Positions 6,919-14,721 of a stretch of 26,693 nucleotides of DNA are shown piece by piece. Origin of the DNA: CAMCXE01 sp041179125. GTDB taxonomy: Bacteria; Pseudomonadota; Gammaproteobacteria; Pseudomonadales; Cellvibrionaceae. Position 1 is the first letter of the stretch, and every line of letters starts with the position of its first letter. A model generated the notes under the pieces. That model had not been told where the DNA came from. It worked only from the letters and a program-made list of their open reading frames with translations, and searched no databases. Location: contig JBEGTZ010000180.1 of the NCBI GenBank assembly GCA_041179125.1, forward strand, positions 1-26,693, given 5' to 3'. The translations under genes were made by a program, and so were the position numbers.

Positions 6919-8412
6919 ATGGAAAGTGAATCTTTGCCAGGTGAATTGCCCGCTCGCCCGCAGCTGGCGTTTGGCCGCTTGCCCTTTTCCTACGCATCCG
7001 CCAACCAGGTGTTGGTGGATGACAACCGGATTCTGCACACCGAGGGCACCAGTTATAAGGTGTTGGTTGAGTTGCGCCGTCATTTAGGCCGCAGTTTTGA
7101 AGCGGAGCAGATGGAAGTGGCCGCCTTTAAAGCGCGCCTAACCCAGTTATACCAAAGCGGTGACGGTGAAGCCTTGCAGGCCGTGGAGGACATGGGTGCC
7201 GAAATGGACTTGTCCGCCCTGGCTGAAGATATTGAAGACGGCGAGCTGTTAAGCGGTGAAGGCGATGCGCCGGTGATCCGTTTGATCAACGCCATTTTGT
7301 CCCAGGCCGTGACCGAAAAAGCCTCGGATATTCACATCGAACCCTACGAAGACCGTGTATCAATTCGTTTCCGTGTGGATGGTGTACTCAAAGAAGTGCT
7401 CTCCCCTAAGCCACAATTGGGGCCTGTATTGGTGTCCCGTCTGAAGGTAATGGCGCGCTTGGATATTGCCGAAAAACGCGTACCCCAAGATGGCCGGATC
7501 ACCGTTAAGCTGGCCGGGCACGCAGTGGATCTGCGGGTTTCCACCATGCCCTCCGCCCACGGCGAGCGCGTGGTATTGCGTATTTTGGACCAGGCAGCCG
7601 GTTCTATTTCGCTGGAAAAACTCAACATGCCCACCAGCGTGTTGGACAACTTCAAGATGGTGCTGGCCAAGCCCCACGGCATTATTCTGGTAACAGGCCC
7701 CACAGGTTCCGGTAAAACCACCACCTTGTATTCCGGTTTGAGCCATCTAAATACCCGTGCGCGCAATATCCTTACCGTTGAAGACCCGATTGAATATGTT
7801 CTGCCAGGTATAGGCCAAACGGCAGTGAATACCAAGGTGGATATGACCTTTGCCCGTGGCTTGCGGGCCATTTTGCGGCAAGACCCGGATGTGGTGATGA
7901 TCGGGGAGATCCGCGACCGCGAAACCGCCGCCATTGCTGTGCAGGCGAGTTTGACCGGTCACTTATTGTTATCCACCCTGCACACCAATACCGCCATCGG
8001 CGCCATCATGCGTTTGCAGGATTTAGGCATTGAGCCGTTTTTATTGTCCTCAAGCCTTGAGGCTTTAATGGCCCAGCGCTTGGTGCGCAAGCTGTGTAAT
8101 GAATGCAAACAATCACACACCGCAACCGACGCCGAGTGTGAGCGCATTAATATTCCCCGTGGCAGCGTGATTTTCAGCCCGGTGGGGTGTGAAAAATGTG
8201 ATTACCGAGGCTACAAAGGCCGTACTGGTATTTATGAATTAATTCCGGTGGACGATGTGTTGCGTCAGCTGATTCACGAAGGTGTTGGCGAGCAGCAGAT
8301 GCTGGCCCATGCGCGCAAGTTTTCTAAACCCATTGATGCGGATGGCCGCGAGAAGGTACTGGCGGGTATCACCAGTATTGAAGAATTGCTGCGTGTGACG
8401 GTGACATCTTAA
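6919..8412 (+). CDS. gspE: Type II secretion system ATPase (GspE)
   Basis: A 497-residue cytoplasmic secretion ATPase that powers pseudopilus assembly. Seen: N-terminal GspL-binding domain, Walker A GPTGSGKTTT at residues 260-269, aspartate-box and Walker B region RQDPDVVMIGEIRD (Asp322 onward), a His box (TGHLLLSTLHTN), and the tetracysteine zinc motif Cys393-X2-Cys396 ... Cys424-X2-Cys427 typical of T2SS ATPases. All catalytic elements are intact. ATG 6919 is preferred; a TTG immediately before it (6916) is possible. AGAAGAG upstream, overlapping the gspD stop region, could act as ribosome site, suggesting translational coupling. The stop overlaps the gspF ATG by one base. Confidence 0.97.
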   Translation: MESESLPGELPARPQLAFGRLPFSYASANQVLVDDNRILHTEGTSYKVLVELRRHLGRSFEAEQMEVAAFKARLTQLYQSGDGEALQAVEDMGAEMDLSALAEDIEDGELLSGEGDAPVIRLINAILSQAVTEKASDIHIEPYEDRVSIRFRVDGVLKEVLSPKPQLGPVLVSRLKVMARLDIAEKRVPQDGRITVKLAGHAVDLRVSTMPSAHGERVVLRILDQAAGSISLEKLNMPTSVLDNFKMVLAKPHGIILVTGPTGSGKTTTLYSGLSHLNTRARNILTVEDPIEYVLPGIGQTAVNTKVDMTFARGLRAILRQDPDVVMIGEIRDRETAAIAVQASLTGHLLLSTLHTNTAIGAIMRLQDLGIEPFLLSSSLEALMAQRLVRKLCNECKQSHTATDAECERINIPRGSVIFSPVGCEKCDYRGYKGRTGIYELIPVDDVLRQLIHEGVGEQQMLAHARKFSKPIDADGREKVLAGITSIEELLRVTVTS

Positions 8413-9647
8413 TGGGTGCCTTTAACTATCAGGCTTTGGATGCCAACGGCAAGACTGTTAAGGGGGTTGTCGAAGGCGATTCAGAGAAACAAGTACGCTC
8501 GATTTTGCGTCAACGGCAGCTGCGCCCTCTGGAGGTTCAGCAAACCCAGCAGCGTGTACCTATCGGCACAACCGCCAAAACCAAACGCTTTGGTTTTGGC
8601 GGCGGCGCGCCCAAGCTTGGCTACAAAGATATTGCTCTAGTCACGCGCCAGTTGGCCTCGTTAATTCAGTCCGGCTTGCCGCTGGATGAAGTGCTGCAGG
8701 CCACGGCCACACAAAGTAAAAAACCCGCCGTAAAAAGCCTGATGTTACAAGTGCGCGCACGGGTGATGGAGGGTTTGTCCCTGGCGCAAGCCATGTCGGA
8801 AGCACCCAAGGCTTTTAATAATCTCTACCGCGCGATGGTGCGCGCGGGGGAATCCGCAGGCTTTTTAGGGCCAGTGTTGGACCAGTTGGCGGACTATACC
8901 GAGCGCAGCCAAGAAGCTCGGCAAAAAATCCAGATGGCGATGATTTACCCGGTTGTATTGATGGTGGTGTGTTTTGGTGTGGTGACAGGCCTTATGGCTT
9001 TTGTGGTGCCCAAACTGATCGGGCTTTTCAAAAACAGCAAAAAAGATCTTCCTCTAATTACCGACATCCTCATTGCCACCAGTAATTTTATTGTTAATTA
9101 CGGCGTGTTTTTGGTCATCGGGATTATTGGACTGGTGGTGCTGTTTAAGCATTTATTAAAAGAACCCAGCCGCGAGTTGCGCTGGCATAAGTTCTTATTA
9201 CATTGGCCGCTCATTGGCGAGTTAATCCGCACCTCTGAGGCCGCACGTTACTCCAGCACCTTGGGCCTATTGGTAAAAAGCGGTGTGCCTCTGCTGGAAG
9301 GGCTGCGTATTGCAAGCCAGGTGTTAGGCAACCGGCATATTCAAAAAGGCAGCATGGCGGTGGCTGTGTCGGTGCAAGAGGGCATGAGTTTTAATAAAGC
9401 CCTAGACCAGTGTGGCGAATTTCCTCCGTTATTAGTGCAAATGGTGGCCAGCGGTGAAGCCAACGGGCAGTTGGCCGAGCAGTTATTACACGTGGCAACA
9501 AACCAAGAGCGCGAACTGTCATTTACATTGGGCACTTTGATGGGCTTAATGGAGCCTGCGATGATTCTGCTGATGGCGGGCATTGTGGGTTTTGTTGTGA
9601 TGGCTATCATGTTGCCTATTTTCCAGTTAAACCAAATGGTTCACTAG
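8412..9647 (+). CDS. gspF: Type II secretion system inner-membrane platform protein (GspF)
   Basis: A 411-residue polytopic membrane protein with the two repeated T2SSF domains. The N-terminal cytoplasmic part starts FNYQALDANGKTVKGVVEGD, typical of the family. The first domain contains VTRQLASLIQSGLPLDEVLQ, the second YSSTLGLLVKSGVPLLEGLR. Transmembrane segments are at about 177-205, 226-250 and 377-405. GspF is the platform core thought to couple GspE ATPase to pseudopilin addition. The ATG overlaps the gspE TAA by one base (TAATG), so the two are translationally coupled. A 92-bp gap follows before gspG. Confidence 0.96.
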   Translation: MGAFNYQALDANGKTVKGVVEGDSEKQVRSILRQRQLRPLEVQQTQQRVPIGTTAKTKRFGFGGGAPKLGYKDIALVTRQLASLIQSGLPLDEVLQATATQSKKPAVKSLMLQVRARVMEGLSLAQAMSEAPKAFNNLYRAMVRAGESAGFLGPVLDQLADYTERSQEARQKIQMAMIYPVVLMVVCFGVVTGLMAFVVPKLIGLFKNSKKDLPLITDILIATSNFIVNYGVFLVIGIIGLVVLFKHLLKEPSRELRWHKFLLHWPLIGELIRTSEAARYSSTLGLLVKSGVPLLEGLRIASQVLGNRHIQKGSMAVAVSVQEGMSFNKALDQCGEFPPLLVQMVASGEANGQLAEQLLHVATNQERELSFTLGTLMGLMEPAMILLMAGIVGFVVMAIMLPIFQLNQMVH

Positions 9648-9739
9648 GCGTCAATAGGTTGGGCGTGCTCAAACCGGGTGTCCTCAAAACCAGGTACTTT
9701 TCTTCTTTTTTAACTCTTTGAATTCCTTTAGGGGGAAAT
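9648..9739 (+). promoter_or_regulatory. gspF-gspG spacer with strong ribosome site
   Basis: This 92-bp gap is one of only two long gaps in the gsp operon and precedes the major pseudopilin. It contains two related segments (GTGCTCAAACCGG and GTCCTCAAAACCAGG), a pyrimidine-rich tract (CTTTTCTTCTTTTTT, about 9700-9715) and AGGGGGA just upstream of the gspG ATG. An internal promoter or an RNA-processing site to raise GspG output would make sense, but no clear -35/-10 pair is visible. Confidence 0.3.
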
Positions 9740-10192
9740 ATGACTATTAAGCGTGAAGGCGGCTTCAGCCTGATCGAGATCATGGTTGTGATCGTAATTA
9801 TGGGCCTGTTATTGAGTGTGGTGGGGCCTGCGGTGTTTCAAAACATCTCCCAGGCAAAAACCGAAACCGCCAAGGCGCACATGGGCGCCATGAAAACGGC
9901 CTTGCAATCCTACCGTTTAGATAACTACACCTACCCAACCTCCGAGCAAGGCTTGCAAGCCTTAGTGGCCAAGCCCTCTTCCGAGCCTATTCCGCGCAAA
10001 TGGCGCTCTGAAGGCTACATGGAAAAACTGCCCCAAGACCCTTGGGAGCGGCCCTACATTTACACCATGCCCAGCGAAAGCCACCCTTTTGACATAGTGT
10101 CGCTCGGTGCCGATGGGCAGGCCGGTGGCGAAGGTGAAGATGCAGACATCAGCTATTGGGACGGCGGCGACGACGAGAAGAAACAACAGTAA
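9740..10192 (+). CDS. gspG: Major pseudopilin (GspG)
   Basis: A 150-residue precursor of the main pseudopilus subunit. A short basic leader is cleaved by prepilin peptidase after Gly8 (EGG-FSLIE), leaving Phe at +1 and the conserved Glu at +5 (Glu13), followed by a hydrophobic helix (IMVVIVIMGLLLSVVGPAVF). The globular domain has the family's SEQGLQALV and LPQDPWERPYIY motifs, and the C-terminal DIVSLGADGQAGGEGEDADI loop that binds calcium in GspG proteins. The C-terminal acidic/lysine tail (DGGDDEKKQQ) is slightly long. AGGGGGA gives a strong ribosome site, fitting its high stoichiometry. The stop overlaps the gspH ATG by one base. Confidence 0.97.
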   Translation: MTIKREGGFSLIEIMVVIVIMGLLLSVVGPAVFQNISQAKTETAKAHMGAMKTALQSYRLDNYTYPTSEQGLQALVAKPSSEPIPRKWRSEGYMEKLPQDPWERPYIYTMPSESHPFDIVSLGADGQAGGEGEDADISYWDGGDDEKKQQ

Positions 10193-10797
10193 TGATGCAG
10201 GCCATCCCAATGCGCTTGAAACAGGGGGGGTTTTCCCTGATGGAGCTGATGGCCGTGTTACTGGTGGTGGGCCTGGCATTGGGGATCGTAACGGTTTCAG
10301 TGGGGCGCGGGGGACCAGAAAAACAGCTTTACGATAAATTAGAGCAGTTTTTGATCCAAAGTGATTTTGCCTCCGAGCACGCTGTGTTATCCGGTGAGGC
10401 CATAGGTATTTTGCTGGAGCCGCCGGCCTGGCAGGTGGCGGCCAACCCTGAGCTGGATATTGATGAGCTGGGCTGGAAATACCGCTGGCAGATATTAGTG
10501 CCGCAGAAAGGCTGGCAAGATATTCCCAACATGCCTGCGGTCTCGCTGCCGCCGGACATTGAAATTGATGTCACTGTCGGTAAAAAACGTTGGGATTGGC
10601 ACGCTAAAACCACGGATAAAAAATGGCCCGTGGTGGCCATTTCCCCCAGCGGTGAAATAACCCAGTTTATATTTGAAATAAAACACTCGCTGATGCGGGA
10701 CTTTGTTCAGCATATTGAATTATCTGAAGAAGGGGTGATTGTGTGGCGTGAGGCGGCGGAAGATGAGAAAAAACGCAATGAACGGCGCAAAAAGTGA
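10192..10797 (+). CDS. gspH: Minor pseudopilin (GspH)
   Basis: A 201-residue type IV pilin-like protein. The prepilin cleavage site is QGG-FSLME after Gly13, Glu at +5, then a hydrophobic helix (LMAVLLVVGLALGIVTVSV). The C-terminal half is the beta-rich GspH domain with Trp-rich strands (ELGWKYRWQILVPQKGW). The frame is open upstream to a TTG at 10156; the chosen ATG 10192 overlaps the gspG stop as TAATG, with a second ATG at 10195 and a third at 10210 that would also keep the cleavage site. In the family GspH sits in the pseudopilus tip region below GspI-J-K. It overlaps gspI by 20 bp and ends with a very basic/acidic tail (DEKKRNERRKK). Confidence 0.92.
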   Translation: MMQAIPMRLKQGGFSLMELMAVLLVVGLALGIVTVSVGRGGPEKQLYDKLEQFLIQSDFASEHAVLSGEAIGILLEPPAWQVAANPELDIDELGWKYRWQILVPQKGWQDIPNMPAVSLPPDIEIDVTVGKKRWDWHAKTTDKKWPVVAISPSGEITQFIFEIKHSLMRDFVQHIELSEEGVIVWREAAEDEKKRNERRKK

Positions 10798-11176
10798 GTT
10801 GAAGCCCAAGTCAATGAGCCTCGGGTTTACGCTGGTGGAAGTGATGGTCGCGCTTATTATTGTCGCTATGGCGGTGCCTGCGTTGTTGATGCGCATGGAG
10901 TCTATGGCCAACTCATCCATTCATAACCGCACCGTTACTATGGCCCACTGGGTGGCTGAAAACCGATTAGTGGAAATTCTGTTAACTAAAGACTTAGAGC
11001 GCAAGGAGCCGCGTGGCCGTGAGGCGGGCGACATGATGATGTCCGGCAACAAATGGGATTGGAACGTGGAGACATTAGACACCAAAAATGAACAGTTCCC
11101 TGGGTTTGAGATGACCGTGCGTGCGGCGCCTCAAGGCAAGGAAACTATGGCCGACTTGGTGGTTTACCTCTTCTAA
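10778..11176 (+). CDS. gspI: Minor pseudopilin (GspI)
   Basis: A 132-residue minor pseudopilin with cleavage site SLG-FTLVE after Gly16 and Glu at +5, then helix VMVALIIVAMAVPALLMRM. The globular part keeps WVAENRLVEILL and the C-terminal strand MTVRAAPQGKETMADLVVYLF typical of GspI. The frame extends upstream to 10739; ATG 10778 gives an ordinary leader, and ATG 10763 (five residues longer) is also possible. The start lies within gspH, and the stop overlaps the gspJ ATG by one base. In characterised systems GspI nucleates the tip complex with GspJ and GspK. Confidence 0.92.
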   Translation: MNGAKSELKPKSMSLGFTLVEVMVALIIVAMAVPALLMRMESMANSSIHNRTVTMAHWVAENRLVEILLTKDLERKEPRGREAGDMMMSGNKWDWNVETLDTKNEQFPGFEMTVRAAPQGKETMADLVVYLF

Positions 11177-12021
11177 TGAATCCTCTGCCCCCCAATACGC
11201 GCCCCCCACACGCCAAGACGCACCGAGGATTTACCCTCATCGAGGTGCTGGTGGCCATCACCATTATGGCCATCATTGCGACCCTCACAGGCCAAGCGCT
11301 GCATACCGCCACTTCCAGCAGTGAAGCAACCAATGACGCAGTTAAGCGCTTGTCGTCGGTGGATCGCACCTGGATGCTGCTGGAGGCCGACCTTCGCAAC
11401 GCCCTGCCCCGCGCCATCGCCCCGTCGATGGGCGAACCTATTCCCGCATTGCAGGCCAACCGCTCAAGCGATTATTGGTTGCGTGTCTTTCGCGGCGGTG
11501 TGGTGAACCCACTGCACGCACCGCGCAGTGAACTGATTCGAATCGGCTACCGGCTCACCGATAATGTCCTGTGGCGCGATACCTGGGTGAATATTGCAAG
11601 TGTTGATGAGCGCGATGCCCTCAAGCAAAAACTGATGGGCGATGTTAAAGACGTGGTAATTCGCGTGTTATCCAACCAGGCCACCTCACTGGCTGCTGGC
11701 CCTTGGGTGCAGGATTGGCCCGATTCCGGCGTTGCGCCCAACATCTTGCCGCGCGCCTTAGAGGTGACGATTCAAACGGAAGACTACGGCGAGATGAAAC
11801 GTTTGTTCCCCATACTGCCGGGCGAAGATTTTATTTACCAGCCGAAAATCCCGCAGAATAACAACGGTAAAAATCAAAACGGAGGCCGCAACGAGGCCCC
11901 CGAGAATAGTGAAAACGGGAGCAATAACGACAACAGCAGCGATTCAAGCCAGGATAATTCAAGCTCCAATGATGACTCCTCCTCCAGCTCAGACAATGGC
12001 GGGGATGGCTCCAGTGAATAA
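11176..12021 (+). CDS. gspJ: Minor pseudopilin (GspJ) with low-complexity C-terminal tail
   Basis: A 281-residue minor pseudopilin. The leader ends THRG-FTLIE (Gly18/Phe19), with Glu at +5 and helix VLVAITIMAIIATLTGQAL. The GspJ domain (RTWMLLEADLRNALPR, RSELIRIGYRLTDNVLWR) ends around residue 222. It is followed by roughly 55 residues made almost only of Asn, Ser, Asp, Gly, Gln and Glu, which I do not recall as part of ordinary GspJ (about 190-240 aa). The tail-coding DNA runs up to and under the proposed gspK start. As a T2SS tip component facing substrate, a disordered acidic tail could matter functionally; that is inference. Confidence 0.92.
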   Translation: MNPLPPNTRPPHAKTHRGFTLIEVLVAITIMAIIATLTGQALHTATSSSEATNDAVKRLSSVDRTWMLLEADLRNALPRAIAPSMGEPIPALQANRSSDYWLRVFRGGVVNPLHAPRSELIRIGYRLTDNVLWRDTWVNIASVDERDALKQKLMGDVKDVVIRVLSNQATSLAAGPWVQDWPDSGVAPNILPRALEVTIQTEDYGEMKRLFPILPGEDFIYQPKIPQNNNGKNQNGGRNEAPENSENGSNNDNSSDSSQDNSSSNDDSSSSSDNGGDGSSE

Positions 12022-13180
12022 GCGTATGTTTTGTGGCACACCGAAACAGCAGCGCGGGGTTGTTTTGATTTTGGCGTTGTTTATTGTGGTGTTGATTACC
12101 ACCATCGCCATTTCAACCAGCTGGCGTTTTGAGCTGGATATGACGCGCAACGAAAACCGCTGGCACGGCGCGCGTATTCGCAACTACGGCATTTCCGCCG
12201 AAAACTTTGTGGTTAAACACGGCTTTGAGGGCGACGATACCGGTTACGACTGTTTAACGCCCGACATGAAAGACAACCAAAAACTGGACTTTTGGGCCGC
12301 TGAAGGCCTGACTTGGGACATGAAAGAAGCCACCATCGACCTGAAAATTGTCGATCTCAACCGCAAATTCAATTTGAATATGCTGGTACACCGGGTGCAG
12401 TTAAAAGCCAACCAGAGCTTTAAAACCCCAGCGGAGCATTACACCGAAGCGCAGCGTATGTTCATCCGCCTGCTGCAAACCATCGAAATGGACGGCCAGC
12501 CGATGGACACGGGAACCGCCATTGAAATCACCAGTGCCGTAGTGGATTGGGTGGATGCCGATAGCGAGCCGTTCGGCAACGGCGCGGAGCAAAACTACTA
12601 CGACTCCCTTGAAGAGCCATACCCCATCGGTAACAGGCCGATGATCAGCGTGTCGGAACTCGCCTTGGTTAAGGGGATTACGCCTGCCCTATACGAGCGT
12701 TTATTGCCTTTGGTTACGGCTATTCACCCAGACAGTATGCTTAATCTAAACACGATGGTGCCGGGGTTGGAGCGTATCTTTAACGCAAAAGACCAGTTGG
12801 AGCCATTTGATGCGCGGCGCTTGGAGTCCATCAAGGGCAATCCGCGTCAGTTGAATAACCGGCAGAAAAAAGACAACAAAACTCCAGCGGAAGAGAAAAA
12901 AGACGAAAGGCCCAGCCTGTGCGCAAAAAACCTGAGCGATGCCATCGAGGACTCCTTAATACTGTCCGATTTAGCCATTCTGCCCAATGCCTTGGATAAA
13001 AAAGCATTGGGGGAGTATGTGAACGTTAAGTCGGATTATTTTGCTTTGTACAGCACCGTTAAGGTGGGTGAGATTATTCGTGTGAATAAAAGCCTGTTGC
13101 ATCGCTCGTCCACTATGGGCGCAGGCGCCCAAGCTTCCGATCCGGTCACAGTTATAAGAAGAACCGACGGGGATTTTTGA
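12005..13180 (+). CDS. gspK: Minor pseudopilin (GspK), pseudopilus tip
   Basis: A 391-residue protein with the GspK features: leader ending KQQRG-VVLIL, a hydrophobic helix (ILALFIVVLITTIAIST) lacking the usual Glu at +5, as is typical of GspK, and a large C-terminal domain with IVDLNRKFNLN, TSAVVDWVDADSEP, ISVSELALVKGIT and MLNLNTM motifs. GspK caps the pseudopilus with GspI and GspJ. Start choice is uncertain: ATG 12005 overlaps gspJ by 17 bp, while ATG 12026 lies 4 bp after the gspJ stop and gives a shorter leader; neither has a strong ribosome site. The frame is open upstream to 11909, but that part only mirrors the GspJ tail codons. A charged Lys/Glu-rich linker lies near residues 285-305. 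Confidence 0.92.
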   Translation: MAPVNKRMFCGTPKQQRGVVLILALFIVVLITTIAISTSWRFELDMTRNENRWHGARIRNYGISAENFVVKHGFEGDDTGYDCLTPDMKDNQKLDFWAAEGLTWDMKEATIDLKIVDLNRKFNLNMLVHRVQLKANQSFKTPAEHYTEAQRMFIRLLQTIEMDGQPMDTGTAIEITSAVVDWVDADSEPFGNGAEQNYYDSLEEPYPIGNRPMISVSELALVKGITPALYERLLPLVTAIHPDSMLNLNTMVPGLERIFNAKDQLEPFDARRLESIKGNPRQLNNRQKKDNKTPAEEKKDERPSLCAKNLSDAIEDSLILSDLAILPNALDKKALGEYVNVKSDYFALYSTVKVGEIIRVNKSLLHRSSTMGAGAQASDPVTVIRRTDGDF

Positions 13181-13357
13181 CAATTCCCCGGAGTGAGGCG
13201 ATAAACTGATAAATTGCCAACCGGGCAGGCATCCGCCCACTACAATAATCCTAGAAACCTTAAGTTGCGTGCTGTTGGGGCAATTGAAGGGTTCAAAAAA
13301 CGAATAATCACACAGCGCCGTGCTGTGTGGAACTGGCCAAGCCTTAAGGGTAATCGA
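13181..13357 (+). promoter_or_regulatory. gspK-gspL leader region
   Basis: A 177-bp gap, the longest inside the gsp operon. The gspL frame stays open through it back to a TTG at 13214, but the encoded residues there are not GspL-like. It carries a perfect 8-bp stem-loop (13309-13329) and the AAGGG ribosome site (13346-13350). It is a candidate for a second promoter or a translational control region for gspLMN-apbE. Confidence 0.4.
13309..13329 (+). other. Perfect stem-loop upstream of gspL
   Basis: CACACAGC (13309-13316) and GCTGTGTG (13322-13329) are perfectly complementary around the 5-nt loop GCCGT. It ends 28 bp before the gspL GTG and 16 bp before the AAGGG ribosome site. There is no following U-run, so it is not an intrinsic terminator. 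It could be an operator, a processing barrier or a leader hairpin. Confidence 0.5.
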
Positions 13358-14719
13358 GTGTCTGAACGCATTTATGTCCGCAAATTAGAGAACAACCTCT
13401 GGCAATGGCGCCATGTTACCCCCCAGGGGCAATGGGCTAGCGAGTCGTTTTATACCGGGGATATCAACCTTCTGGCCGAATCCGTTCGCGGCAAGCCGGT
13501 GGTACTGCTGCTGCCGGGGCAACAAGCTGTGTCCATGCGCGTGGAGACAGACCTTAAAGACCGCCGCTTAATCAGCAAGGTACTGCCGTATCAAATCGAA
13601 GAGCATGTTATCGACAACCTGGATGAACTTGCCTTTGCCTATGGCCCAGTTAACGATGGCGCCCTTACGCTTACATACACCAATGAAGAACACGCCCGCA
13701 CGGCGGTTGAGGCTTTGGAGGCCCAAGGCGCAGTCGTTCAGCGTGTTTTGGTGGATTACCTTGAGTTATCCCGCGAGGAAAACAGTTTTACCCTGTTATT
13801 GGAGCACGACCAATTGCTGGTGGCCGATGATGAGGGAGCGGGTTTTTGTGTGGATTTCAGCCTGGCGCCTTTGCTATTGAAATCACTATTTGCCGATCGC
13901 GCCCCCCCTAAATTACTGTTGGTGGCCGATAGCGAAGATGAGCTTGCGCATTTAAAAGCAATGCTGCCTGAAGCGGTGCTGGGTGACGCGCTGGAATCTC
14001 AGCAACAGGATGCCGACTCGAACTTAGAATCTGACCTAGATGATGTCTCTGATTCGGATGATGTCTCTGATTTGGACGATGCCTCCGAACAGAACCTAAC
14101 CTTAGATCTGAATAAAAAAGAGCCGTTAGAACCTAAAAACTACCGGATTACAGAGGAGCTGGGCGGCTTTTGGGACTTTGTGTTGGTTCAAGCTAAGCCC
14201 GCTATTGACTTCCGCCAAGGGCGTTTAGCCCGCCAGTTGCCCTTTGCCCAATGGTTTAAAGAGTGGCGCTGGCCCGCTGTGGCTGCCAGTGTAGCCTTTG
14301 GTTTGGCCATGCTCACGGCCACCTTGGAGCTGACCACCGCACGAAAACAATACATAAAAACGGTTGCCGAGCGCGATGGGTTTTACCGACAAATCGTGCC
14401 CGGTGCTGGGTCGATTGTAGACCCGGTTAAAAGCTTAAAAGCGAAACTAGGTAATACAGGCCAGGCAACCGGTTCAAATTTAGTGGGTATTTTGAGTAAT
14501 ATCGGCCCGGCTATCTCCGCCCACAAAGATGTAAAAGTCAGCAGCTTTCGCTACACCCACGAAAACCACGAGTTGCAGTTGAACCTTGAAGCTAAAGATA
14601 TCGCCACGCTTGAAGCCGTGCGCAACCAGATCGCGCAGACGGGGCTTAAGGCGGAAATCAAGCGTGCCAGTGTCGCAGGCGATGTAAACCAGGCGCTTAT
14701 GCGCATAACAGAAGGCTAG
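13358..14719 (+). CDS. gspL: Type II secretion system protein L (GspL)
   Basis: A 453-residue inner-membrane protein that recruits the GspE ATPase. The cytoplasmic domain has actin-like fold features (GKPVVLLLPGQQAVSMRVE, KVLPYQIEEHVIDNLDELAFA). It is followed by an acidic low-complexity insertion at residues 226-246 encoded by an 18-bp tandem repeat, a transmembrane segment near 305-327 (WPAVAASVAFGLAMLTATLEL) and a periplasmic ferredoxin-like domain (VKVSSFRYTHENHELQLNLEAKDIATLEAVRNQ, in parts). The start is GTG 13358 (SERIYVRKLENN follows) with AAGGG 7 nt upstream; the longer frame to 13214 was rejected. gspM follows after 2 bp. Confidence 0.94.
   Translation: MSERIYVRKLENNLWQWRHVTPQGQWASESFYTGDINLLAESVRGKPVVLLLPGQQAVSMRVETDLKDRRLISKVLPYQIEEHVIDNLDELAFAYGPVNDGALTLTYTNEEHARTAVEALEAQGAVVQRVLVDYLELSREENSFTLLLEHDQLLVADDEGAGFCVDFSLAPLLLKSLFADRAPPKLLLVADSEDELAHLKAMLPEAVLGDALESQQQDADSNLESDLDDVSDSDDVSDLDDASEQNLTLDLNKKEPLEPKNYRITEELGGFWDFVLVQAKPAIDFRQGRLARQLPFAQWFKEWRWPAVAASVAFGLAMLTATLELTTARKQYIKTVAERDGFYRQIVPGAGSIVDPVKSLKAKLGNTGQATGSNLVGILSNIGPAISAHKDVKVSSFRYTHENHELQLNLEAKDIATLEAVRNQIAQTGLKAEIKRASVAGDVNQALMRITEG
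14039..14092 (+). repeat. 18-bp tandem repeat within gspL
   Basis: Three 18-bp units: 14039-14056, 14057-14074 and 14075-14092. Units one and two differ at one base (GATGATGTCTCTGATTCG versus ...TTG); the third is degenerate (starts GACGATGCCTCC). They encode DDVSDS, DDVSDL and DDASEQ, an acidic insertion between the cytoplasmic domain and the membrane segment of GspL. Confidence 0.8.
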
Positions 14720-14721
14720 TT

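Noticed and set aside
7344..7934. 196-codon minus-strand frame inside gspE
   Set aside because: It lies opposite the Walker motifs of gspE and has no domain of its own.
11909..12004. Upstream extension of gspK
   Set aside because: These codons only read the GspJ tail DNA in another frame and would give an unusually long leader before the prepilin cleavage site.
13168..13190. CGGGGA/TCCCCG hairpin across the gspK stop as a terminator
   Set aside because: It has only a 6-bp stem with an 11-nt loop and no U-run after it; too weak to call.
13214..13357. 48-residue upstream extension of gspL from a TTG
   Set aside because: The residues are not GspL-like, and GTG 13358 has a good AAGGG ribosome site.
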